From the NCBI GenBank assembly GCA_964348755.1, contig CAYGDW010000001.1, forward strand, positions 57,961-121,960: a stretch of DNA of 64,000 nucleotides, in the 5' to 3' direction. Numbering within the stretch: the first letter of the stretch is position 1; each line of letters opens with the position of its first letter. Origin of the DNA: UBA7960 sp964348755 (GTDB taxonomy: Bacteria; Bacteroidota; Bacteroidia; Bacteroidales; UBA7960). The position numbers were made by a program, and so were the translations under genes. Positions 16,838-24,486 of this stretch are shown piece after piece. Under the pieces are notes generated by a model. The model saw only the letters and a list, made by a program, of their open reading frames with translations, was not told where the DNA came from and made no database searches.

Positions 16838-18058
16838 ATGCGTTTCCCGTTTTTTATAGCACGCCGGTATTTGTTTGCGAAAAAATCGCACAATGCCATA
16901 AACATCATTACCCTGGTTTCGGTAATCGGTGTGGCAGTAGGAACCATGGCGCTGGTAGTAGTTCTGTCGGTATTTAACGGTTTCGAAAGGCTTATTCTAT
17001 CGCTGTTCAATTCCTTTAACCCCGATCTTGAGATCCGGCTCAGGGAGGGCAAGGTATTTTCGATTGAGGATTTTCCTCTCCAGGAGATGAAAAACATTCC
17101 GGGGGTGGTATTATACAGCGAATTGCTTGAAGAAACGGCCCTGCTGACCTACCGCGACCGCCAGCACCTGGTAACAATGCGCGGGGTGAGCGATGCGTAT
17201 ATAAACATAACTGGCATTGACACCATGCTGCTGGCAGGTGATTTTTTGCTAAAAGAAGGCGAAGCCGATTTCATTATCCTTGGGCAAGGGGTTGAGTTTG
17301 TACTGGGCGCAAACATTAACGACTTTATGAACCCCTTAAACCTTTATGTTCCGAAACGCGGCCGTACAACCGGATTGCACCCATCGCAGGCATTTAATGC
17401 ATCGAGCCTGTTTGCAAGCGGAGTATTTGGGGTTCAGGCAGAGTTTGATTTGGAATATGTACTGGTGCCATTAAGACTGGCCCGAAGCCTGCTTGAATAT
17501 GACAGTGAAGTAACTTCAGTGGTAGTAGCAGTTGATGCAACGGCCAACCAAACCAGGGTGCAAAGACAAATAGAGAATTTGCTTGGCCCCGGTTTTGAAG
17601 TAAGAAACCGGCTGCAACAGCAAGAGTTCCTTTACAAAGTAATGCGCTCTGAAAAATGGGCCATATTCCTTATTCTTACCTTTATACTTATAGTTGCCTC
17701 GTTCAATGTAATTGGATCGCTCACCATGCTGGTGATTGAAAAAAACCGCGACATAAAAATACTGCACAGTATGGGCGCTTCGCAACAAATAATCAGGCGC
17801 ATATTTTTGGTTCAGGGCATAATGATAAGTCTGGGTGGCGCGCTTGCAGGACTCATTCTGGGCGGTTTTATAAGTTGGTTGCAAATGCGCTTCGGAATTA
17901 TTGCCATACAAGCAGAAGGCTCATTTATTATTGATGCCTATCCGGTGTATGTGAAGGCCATAGACTTTCTGCTCGTAGCAGTAACGGTTTTTGCAATAGG
18001 ATTGCTAGCCTCTGTGCTTCCGGTCAGAAACATTTCATTGCTTCTGAAAAATAATTAA
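16838..18058 (+). CDS. LolC/LolE-like ABC transporter permease (FtsX superfamily)
   Basis: 406 residues. The N-terminus FPFFIARRYLFAKKSHNAIN and membrane helix 1 (about 22-46, ITLVSVIGVAVGTMALVVVLSV) are typical of lipoprotein-releasing permeases. A large periplasmic MacB-PCD-like domain follows (about 47-265). Three C-terminal helices end the protein (about 270-297, 315-345, 365-395), including SLTMLVIEKNRDIKILHSMGAS, the cytoplasmic coupling loop. LolCE moves lipoproteins out of the inner membrane. The partner ATPase is not adjacent; the ABC ATPase at 52.4 kb is a candidate only by family. Confidence 0.87.
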   Translation: MRFPFFIARRYLFAKKSHNAINIITLVSVIGVAVGTMALVVVLSVFNGFERLILSLFNSFNPDLEIRLREGKVFSIEDFPLQEMKNIPGVVLYSELLEETALLTYRDRQHLVTMRGVSDAYINITGIDTMLLAGDFLLKEGEADFIILGQGVEFVLGANINDFMNPLNLYVPKRGRTTGLHPSQAFNASSLFASGVFGVQAEFDLEYVLVPLRLARSLLEYDSEVTSVVVAVDATANQTRVQRQIENLLGPGFEVRNRLQQQEFLYKVMRSEKWAIFLILTFILIVASFNVIGSLTMLVIEKNRDIKILHSMGASQQIIRRIFLVQGIMISLGGALAGLILGGFISWLQMRFGIIAIQAEGSFIIDAYPVYVKAIDFLLVAVTVFAIGLLASVLPVRNISLLLKNN

Positions 18059-18115
18059 TTTGTCTGTTTTTGAAAGAAGAATCATTTATACCCACACACA
18101 TAAATCAACAATATA

Positions 18116-18841
18116 ATGAAAGCCATTCAATTTGCGCTGCTAATATTTCTGGTATTTTTTTGCCAGCATGTAATTGCCCAACGCACACAAACCATAAGAT
18201 CTACAGCCAGCCGGGTACAGGTTGAAACACTTGCCGACTCTACGCTTGTTTTTCTTTTTCCTGGTCTGGTAGATGCAGAGATTACCTTAAAAAATGGCCG
18301 TACAAACCCCGCAAAGATCAATTACAACATTTTGCTTGATCGCATGGAAATACAGACCCGCGGCAGCATTTTTCAGCTTGAGACCAACAATCTCGAACGG
18401 ATTAAGGCCGAAGGCTCCACCTTTGTTTTCAGGACAGGCAAGGGCTTTTTCGAAGTCCTTTCGGGCAGCAGCCTTCCTCTTTACCTGAAACGCGAAATAA
18501 GGGTTACCGCCCAACCGGTTCGCAGGGGGGCTTATGGCGGAAACGACCGGGCCTCATCTATAGAGGTTTTATCAAACTTTTCGGTAAGCGATGGCAATTT
18601 TGGGCAAACCATTACCCTTGACAACCCTGGCGGGCAGGAATTGGAAATAACCCTCCGTTACAACGAGTATTTTGTACTTGAAAAAGGAAATCAACTAATA
18701 CGACTTACGAACGCACGGCAACTTCAGCGCGATTTTCCGGAATACAGCCACGGATTGCGCGACTTCATGCGCCACGAAAACATAAACTTATCAAACCGAA
18801 ACGATCTGTTAAAACTGGTAAAATTTCTGGAAAGCCAGTAG
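18116..18841 (+). CDS. Secreted protein of unknown function
   Basis: 241 residues with a signal peptide (MKAIQFALLIFLVFFCQHVIAQ, cleavage near 22). I do not recognise the family. The mature part looks beta-rich, with a segment LETNNLERIKAEGSTFVFRTGKG followed by GFFEVLSGSSLPLYLKREI. It ends in a charged, helical region (LRDFMRHENINLSNRNDLLKLVKFLES). No lipobox, membrane helix or T9SS C-terminal domain is seen. The general look, a sequence tracking a value through the protein and then a short helical tail, recalls small Bacteroidota periplasmic proteins, but no function is offered. It is 57 nt after the permease gene and may be its co-transcribed partner. Confidence 0.7.
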   Translation: MKAIQFALLIFLVFFCQHVIAQRTQTIRSTASRVQVETLADSTLVFLFPGLVDAEITLKNGRTNPAKINYNILLDRMEIQTRGSIFQLETNNLERIKAEGSTFVFRTGKGFFEVLSGSSLPLYLKREIRVTAQPVRRGAYGGNDRASSIEVLSNFSVSDGNFGQTITLDNPGGQELEITLRYNEYFVLEKGNQLIRLTNARQLQRDFPEYSHGLRDFMRHENINLSNRNDLLKLVKFLESQ

Positions 18842-18878
18842 TGGGCAGTTAATGCCATGCTTTTGCCCGAGGCCAGTA

Positions 18879-21347
18879 TTATTTCCTGATTTCCGCTCCA
18901 AGTTCCTTTTCGAAGTTCCAGGCAAGTTTTTGCATTATTTTGTCAATCTCATTGTCGGTGAGAGTTTTACGGTCGTCGAGCAGAGTAAAGCCAATGGCAT
19001 ACGACTTTTTGTTAGGCCCCAGTCGCTCATCGTGATAAACATCAAAAAGGCGCACTTCTTTCAGCAATTTTCGCTCGGTGTGGAAGGCGAGCTTCTCGAT
19101 TTGCGAAAATTTCACTGTGCGGTCTAAAAGCAGGGCCAGGTCGCGGCGAACTTCTGGAAATTTGCTTACTTCGGAATAAAGCAATTGCTGTTTTGACGCA
19201 TGTTTCAGCAGCAATTCCCACTCAATGGCTGCATAATACACATCGTTTTTTATATCGAAATGCCTGAGCAGGTTTTTGTTTAGTTTCCCAAAACAGGCAA
19301 CTTCATTATTTTTTAACAAATAGCTCAATCCGAATTCAAACACTGGGTTAGCACTTTCGTCATTAATTTGCAACAGGTTGTTGTGTGCTCCAATTCGGTT
19401 TAGCACAGCATGCACAACAGCTTTAATGTCAAAAAAATCGACATCGGGCGGCTTTGAGCTCCATGTTTGGCTTTGGCGCAGCCCGCTAATAAAAATGCCA
19501 AGTTGCATTCGCTCAACGAATGGAGCCAGTGCATTGGCCGAAGCATCTTTTTTTGGGTCTTTTAAATATATTTTACCAAACTCATAAAGCTTTAAATCGA
19601 CCACTTTGCGGTTTTGGTTGTACGCAATTGTTTCGAGGCCGCCAAAAAGCAAGCTCTGGCGCATAACGTTAAGGTCCAGACTCAAAGGGTTGAGTATTTG
19701 AACCGAATTGGCTGGCTCAAACCCTTCGCTTTCGAAATAAGTGGAGCGAGTAAGGGAGTTGTTCATAATCTCGTTAAAGCCGCGGGCCGACAGCATATCA
19801 GAAACCAGGTTCTGCAGTTTCTCTTTGTCGGGTTTGGGCGAGAGCACCAGCGATGAATAAAGCCTTTCGGGCAATTCAATATTGTTAAAACCATAAATGC
19901 GCAAAATTTCTTCAACAACGTCGGCTTCGCGGGTTATATCAACCCGATAGGTAGGGATAGAAAGCAGCAACTGGCCGCCACTTTTCTCAATCACCTTTAT
20001 GTCAAGGCTTTCGAGTATATCAATAATTTGTACGCGCGAAATAATTTTACCAATCAGCATTGCAGCCCTCTCAAAGTTGAAGTAAACCCTGACAGGATGT
20101 GCCTTTGCGGGATACACGTCAACAATTTCTGATGAGATTTGCCCCCCTGCCACTTGTTTTATAAGTATGGCGGCACGCTTCAGGGCCTCAATTACATTTT
20201 CAGGGTCGGCCCCGCGCTCAAAGCGGAAAGAAGCATCCGTTTTTATACCGTGGGCTTTTGACGATTTGCGTATGGTAACTGGGTTGAAGCATGCACTTTC
20301 TAAAAATATGCTTGTGGTTTGGCTGCTAACCCCTGAATCAATACCTCCGAGAATTCCGCCAATACACATTGGCTGTGTGGCACTGCATATCATCAGGTCG
20401 TCGCCGGTAAGTTTTCGCTCAAGGCCATCGAGGGTTACAAATGGAGTGTCCTTGGCCGGTTTGCGTATTACTACTTTATGCCCTTCAATCTTTGCCGCAT
20501 CGAATGCATGAAGAGGATGCCCCATTTCGTGCAGAACAAAATTTGTTACATCAACCACATTGTTTATTGGTTTTTGGCCAATTGACAAAAGTCTTTCTTT
20601 AAGCCAGGCAGGCGATTCGGCAACTGCAATGCCTGAAATAGTGAGGCCGCTATACCTGGGGCAGGCTTCGGCATCTTCAATAATTACCCGAATGTGAAGA
20701 TTTTGGTTATCTACTTTAAATTCATCGGTTGAGGGTTTCGACAGCAAGATGGTGCCTTTTCCCTGCTTATGGTTAATTACTGCCGCTACATCGCGCGCCA
20801 CGCCAAAGTGGCTGGCTGCATCAATCCGGTTAGGCGTTAGGCCAATTTCAAAAATAAAATCAGATTTTATTTGCAGGTATTCGGCACCGGGCATTCCAAC
20901 AGGAGCATCGGCAGGAAGCTCGATTATGCCCTGGTGGTCGTTGCCCAGGCCAAGTTCGTCTTGGGCGCAAATCATACCTTCGGAAGCTTCGCCCCTAATT
21001 TTTACTTTTCTCAGCTCAATATCGCCTTTGGGGGTGCTAATGGTGGTACCTACTGTGGCTACAAGCACCTTTTGCCCTGTTGCAACATTTGGTGCCCCAC
21101 AAACAATGGGGAGCACCCCCCCCACCGTACCAATATCTACGGTTGTAACCCATAAACGATCGGCATCGGGATGCCTGTGGCACGACATAACCTGACCCAC
21201 AAAAACCCCCTTAAGGCCTCCTTTTATAGTCTCGAACAATTCTATGCCTTCAACTTCCAGTCCGCAATTTGTTAGTATTACAGAAAGTTCTTCAGGGCTT
21301 TTGCTAAAGTTCGCGTATGTTTTAAGCCAATTATAGGAGATCTTCAT
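18879..21347 (-). CDS. pheT: Phenylalanine-tRNA ligase beta subunit
   Basis: 822 residues from ATG 21347-21345; an upstream frame extension of 23 residues is rejected because the family starts MKISYNWLKTY. Domains in order: N-terminal module, EMAP-II-like tRNA-binding domain (about 40-150, with VCGAPNVATGQKV), the B3/4 editing region, B5 domain, catalytic-like core, and C-terminal anticodon-binding FDX-ACB domain (about 730-822, FPEVRRDLALLLDRTVKF). It attaches Phe to tRNA-Phe with the alpha subunit PheS, which is not nearby; splitting of pheS and pheT is common in this phylum. A -7 box lies about 100 nt upstream. Confidence 0.95.
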   Translation of the reverse strand: MKISYNWLKTYANFSKSPEELSVILTNCGLEVEGIELFETIKGGLKGVFVGQVMSCHRHPDADRLWVTTVDIGTVGGVLPIVCGAPNVATGQKVLVATVGTTISTPKGDIELRKVKIRGEASEGMICAQDELGLGNDHQGIIELPADAPVGMPGAEYLQIKSDFIFEIGLTPNRIDAASHFGVARDVAAVINHKQGKGTILLSKPSTDEFKVDNQNLHIRVIIEDAEACPRYSGLTISGIAVAESPAWLKERLLSIGQKPINNVVDVTNFVLHEMGHPLHAFDAAKIEGHKVVIRKPAKDTPFVTLDGLERKLTGDDLMICSATQPMCIGGILGGIDSGVSSQTTSIFLESACFNPVTIRKSSKAHGIKTDASFRFERGADPENVIEALKRAAILIKQVAGGQISSEIVDVYPAKAHPVRVYFNFERAAMLIGKIISRVQIIDILESLDIKVIEKSGGQLLLSIPTYRVDITREADVVEEILRIYGFNNIELPERLYSSLVLSPKPDKEKLQNLVSDMLSARGFNEIMNNSLTRSTYFESEGFEPANSVQILNPLSLDLNVMRQSLLFGGLETIAYNQNRKVVDLKLYEFGKIYLKDPKKDASANALAPFVERMQLGIFISGLRQSQTWSSKPPDVDFFDIKAVVHAVLNRIGAHNNLLQINDESANPVFEFGLSYLLKNNEVACFGKLNKNLLRHFDIKNDVYYAAIEWELLLKHASKQQLLYSEVSKFPEVRRDLALLLDRTVKFSQIEKLAFHTERKLLKEVRLFDVYHDERLGPNKKSYAIGFTLLDDRKTLTDNEIDKIMQKLAWNFEKELGAEIRK

Positions 21348-21447
21348 TGGGGTTTGAAATTCAATACAACAAAAATAAATTATTACTCTGCCATTTTTCC
21401 CGTAAGGGGCAAACAATCTGGCTCAAGCCTGGTTTTGAGGCAAAGTG

Positions 21448-21455
21448 CAAAAGTA
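21448..21455 (-). promoter_or_regulatory. -7 box upstream of pheT
   Basis: Minus-strand TACTTTTG (21455-21448), matching TAnnTTTG, about 100 nt before the pheT start. No TTG is found at the usual upstream spacing, so this is only a candidate. Confidence 0.35.
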
Positions 21456-21501
21456 ATCATTTTGGTTTTATGATGTGCCTGACAGGGTTTAGTCAAAAAC
21501 G

Positions 21502-21528
21502 AAAAGAACCGGCAAAACCGGTCCTTTT
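21502..21528 (-). terminator. Terminator after the paralogous coiled-coil gene pair
   Basis: Inverted repeat: ACCGG (21508-21512) pairs with CCGGT (21518-21522) around CAAAA. One mismatch follows, then a four- to five-pair A/G-T/C extension (21502-21506 with 21524-21528). On the minus strand the stem ends in a run of T, as expected for termination of the genes at 21.5-23.5 kb before pheT. Confidence 0.65.
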
Positions 21529-21547
21529 TCATTGAAGGAATATTTTT

Positions 21548-22495
21548 TTATTTTAGCTCAAAGAGGTGAGTGCCAAGTTCCTGGCCTTCGGAATAAACGG
21601 CCACACCATAAATACCTTTTTCGAGTTTTTGAGTTGGCCTGAAAACCATGCAAGCTACCAAATGTTCGTTTTTGTATTCGAAAGTTCGTGAGGCAGTAAA
21701 AGAAACCTGATTTCCGAGAAGTTCAAATGTGCGGGATTGACCGCCTGTTAGCAATTGCCCGTCAGGCCCGGTAATCCTGATATAAAATGTTTTGTTGCCT
21801 GGGGGGGTAAGTAAGTTTTCAAGAATGGTAAAGCAAACCTGAATTCTGTCAACCCTTGATGCGCGGCTTGTAAGTTGCTCTCCGCTGCGGGCCTGCCGGG
21901 TGGTAATAGGCTCAACATTGATGATTTTGAGTCCGCTGGCCTTTTCAATCCGCTGGCTAAGGGTTTGGTTATTTGCTTCAAGTACTACAATTTGCTGTTC
22001 AGCTTTTTCCAGGTTCCCTTTTACCTTAGTTTTCTCATCTGTCAGGAGCGCGTTGTCATCAGAGAGAGTGCTTACCTGAGATTGGTAGGTTGCAAGTTGT
22101 TGTTCGAGTTGTTCAATCCGGGCTTTTACCTCGTCGAGGGTCTGAGTGCCTGCAATTGACCTGATTTGTGCCCTAAGACGGTTAATTTCGCTCCTTTGCC
22201 TTTGGGCCAGAACTTCCAGGTCAGCATGTTGGCTCATCAGTCCCTGGTAGGCGGCATCCAGGGCATTAAGTTTTTCCAGCAGGTCAGTGGCTCGCTTTTC
22301 GCATTCGGCATTTTCAATAGCTGTTGCGGCAGCCAGTTCTCGCGCCTGAAAAAACTCGCGCAATACCAAAGCTGCCGCAATAGCCAAAATGACTGATAAC
22401 AAAGAGAGAAAAACTATTGGCGCAATATTGGCCGATTTGGCGGTTTGCGAAAACCCTTTGCGCAGGGAAGCGTCAGAAAGTCGCTGTTTACCCAT
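21548..22495 (-). CDS. Membrane-anchored coiled-coil protein with beta-rich C-terminal domain (paralogue A)
   Basis: 315 residues from ATG 22495-22493 (MGKQRLSD); a TTG 24 nt upstream would add eight. A basic cytoplasmic start leads to one membrane helix near residues 26-44 (IVFLSLLSVILAIAAALVL). A coiled coil of about 145 residues follows (for example LDEVKARIEQLEQQLATYQ). The C-terminal domain of about 110 residues begins SRASRVDRIQVCFTI and closes GIYGVAVYSEGQELG. The same plan and closely similar C-terminal domain occur in the next gene upstream, so they are paralogues from tandem duplication. The family is not named to my knowledge; automatic labels vary. A structural or envelope role is inferred from topology only. 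Confidence 0.72.
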   Translation of the reverse strand: MGKQRLSDASLRKGFSQTAKSANIAPIVFLSLLSVILAIAAALVLREFFQARELAAATAIENAECEKRATDLLEKLNALDAAYQGLMSQHADLEVLAQRQRSEINRLRAQIRSIAGTQTLDEVKARIEQLEQQLATYQSQVSTLSDDNALLTDEKTKVKGNLEKAEQQIVVLEANNQTLSQRIEKASGLKIINVEPITTRQARSGEQLTSRASRVDRIQVCFTILENLLTPPGNKTFYIRITGPDGQLLTGGQSRTFELLGNQVSFTASRTFEYKNEHLVACMVFRPTQKLEKGIYGVAVYSEGQELGTHLFELK

Positions 22496-22604
22496 AATGT
22501 TTTGGTTTTGGTTTTTCAAAAGTAAGGATTTGAGGAAACCAAACTACAAAATATGTCAAAAAAATGCTAACAAACTCCCTAAAATGCTAACAATCGATCT
22601 GGGC

Positions 22605-23507
22605 TTACCTCAGGGTAATTGCAGTTTCGCCAAGTTTATACTCATCGGTATAAAGAGACACCATATACAGCCCTGGCTCAAACTCGGTCAATCGCTGCCA
22701 GTAGAGGCAAACAGGGGTTGCACGGTTTTGGTAGTCAACCACGGCAGAAGCAGAGAATTGCAGTGTGTCTGTTCCATGAGTAAATGACTGAGCATCTTCG
22801 TCGCTAATGCGCAGAATGTTTCCGTTGGGTGCCGCAATGCGCATATAAACCCTTATATTTCCGGCGGGCGCAATAGGGTTTTCGGCAATTGTAAAACATA
22901 CTTTTATTTGCTCAGCACGGCTAGCCCGATCGGTGGTTTCTTCGCGGCCTCGCGTGCGAATGCGGATTGCTTCGGCACTAAACTGGTAGGCATGTAAAGC
23001 TGATGCAGCCTCAACTTTTGAGGTAAGCACCTCCTTATCGGCAGCGAGTTCTGTGCTGCGCACGGTTACTCTTTGAATTTCTTCGCGGATGGCCACATTT
23101 TCGGCCCGAAGCACCTGATTAATTGATACCAGACTATCGATATCGCTTATGTAGCTTTTGGTTACCTCGCGCAATAGATTTAATTGCCGGCGTATACGGA
23201 AATAATCGGCTTGCTGGGCAATCAGTTTCTGAATTTCCTGCGCATTGGCCATAATAATACTGTCCTTATCTACCAGTATGCTGTCGTATTCCAATTTTAT
23301 TAGGTTGTGCGCGGTTAACAAAGAGTCAAGCTCATATTGAAGCTGGGTGTTGGCCAAAGCAGATGTTTCGCGTTCAACATTAAATGATTTCCGATTGGTA
23401 AGCAGCATTACCGTTAGGCCGGCCACAACAAGCAAAAGCAAAGCAATGGTCCCTTTGTAAATTCGATCAGTCCTTTTGTCAAATTTCGGTTGGCTTTTGT
23501 TTTCCAT
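22605..23507 (-). CDS. Membrane-anchored coiled-coil protein with beta-rich C-terminal domain (paralogue B)
   Basis: 300 residues, ATG 23507-23505. Same layout as paralogue A: a charged N-terminus, one membrane helix (about 18-37, IALLLLVVAGLTVMLL), a coiled coil to about residue 180, and a C-terminal domain that begins SRAEQIKVCFTIAENPIAP and ends PGLYMVSLYTDEYKLGE. In the shared domain the order VCFTI-EN-PxGN-RI-xPxG, then FxAS, then GxYxVxxY, is kept between the two. It lies 109 nt upstream of paralogue A on the same strand and the pair shares a downstream terminator. No known function. Confidence 0.72.
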   Translation of the reverse strand: MENKSQPKFDKRTDRIYKGTIALLLLVVAGLTVMLLTNRKSFNVERETSALANTQLQYELDSLLTAHNLIKLEYDSILVDKDSIIMANAQEIQKLIAQQADYFRIRRQLNLLREVTKSYISDIDSLVSINQVLRAENVAIREEIQRVTVRSTELAADKEVLTSKVEAASALHAYQFSAEAIRIRTRGREETTDRASRAEQIKVCFTIAENPIAPAGNIRVYMRIAAPNGNILRISDEDAQSFTHGTDTLQFSASAVVDYQNRATPVCLYWQRLTEFEPGLYMVSLYTDEYKLGETAITLR

Positions 23508-23778
23508 AAATTTGTTTCTTTGTTTTGTTGGTTATTGATTAATTAACTATGATTTTTCACTATGTTAACGAAAAAACCATCAGTTGATTGCATATAAAAT
23601 TTTGTTGACGTGCCTGCCAACATTGCTTTATACTCGGTTTTTTCTTTTGTTGAAAAAAAACTATATTTGATTGAACTAAAAAGCCCATTGGGCAAAAAGG
23701 AGATTTTTATTTTGTTTATGCTGAGTTTGAATTTTTTGCAAATTTACTTATTTTTACCCAATAGAAACAGGCAACCTT

Positions 23779-24474
23779 ATGGTACTGGGCAATTTAATCA
23801 TTGATTTTTTTTCGCTTTTTTTCCCGCGTGCATGCAATGCATGCGGGAAAACGCTTGCTAGAGGCGAGGAATGCATTTGCACATATTGCCTCTTTCATTT
23901 GCCCCATACCCATTTCTCGATGCATAAAGAAAATAGGGTTACCGAAATATTCTGGGGCAGGGTTTCAATAGAAACTGGCTCTGCCTTGTTTTTCTTTCAG
24001 AAGGGCGGCAAAGTGCAGAAACTTATACATCGGTTCAAATACAAGGGGTTTCGGGATATAGGTCGTTTTCTGGGAACCATTCATGGGGGTGAGCTAAAAA
24101 AGTCGGTTTTCTATCAGGGCCTCGATTTGGTGGTGCCGGTACCTCTTCACCCCAACAAAGTGCGAAAAAGAGGGTTTAACCAAAGTGAAGTATATGGAGA
24201 AGGCATTGCCCACAGCTTGAATATACCATTGGTTAGCAAGGCTTTGCTACGCACAATCCCTACTGCCAGCCAAACCCGTAAAACACGTTTCAGGCGGTGG
24301 GAAAATGTGGAATCGGTTTTTCATATACCCGACTCCGGGGTGTTTGAGAACAAAAACATATTGTTGGTTGACGATGTATTAACCACAGGCTCGACCCTTG
24401 AAGCCTGTGCCCAAAAACTGCTTGAAATAAAAGGAGCAAGGGTGTGGTTAGCCACTATAGCCATAACGGTATAG
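23779..24474 (+). CDS. ComF-family phosphoribosyltransferase-like protein
   Basis: 231 residues. An N-terminal zinc-ribbon (C19-x2-C22, then C34-x2-C37) is followed by a type I phosphoribosyltransferase domain. The PRPP loop is KNILLVDDVLTTGSTLEAC near residues 193-211. LDLVVPVPLHPNKVRKRGFNQSE (seen in pieces) is the ComF core. In naturally competent bacteria ComF takes part in DNA uptake. Homologues are widespread in non-competent species too, so competence is not implied. Two cysteine-rich extras (C32, C40-region) are not explained. The 271-nt gap before it holds a -7-like TATATTTG at 23662-23669. Confidence 0.85.
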   Translation: MVLGNLIIDFFSLFFPRACNACGKTLARGEECICTYCLFHLPHTHFSMHKENRVTEIFWGRVSIETGSALFFFQKGGKVQKLIHRFKYKGFRDIGRFLGTIHGGELKKSVFYQGLDLVVPVPLHPNKVRKRGFNQSEVYGEGIAHSLNIPLVSKALLRTIPTASQTRKTRFRRWENVESVFHIPDSGVFENKNILLVDDVLTTGSTLEACAQKLLEIKGARVWLATIAITV

Positions 24475-24486
24475 GCTGCCAGTGAG

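Noticed and set aside
23662..23669. TATATTTG as promoter of the comF-like gene
   Set aside because: The -7 box fits but lies 110 nt from the ATG and has no -33 at proper spacing; noted but not called.
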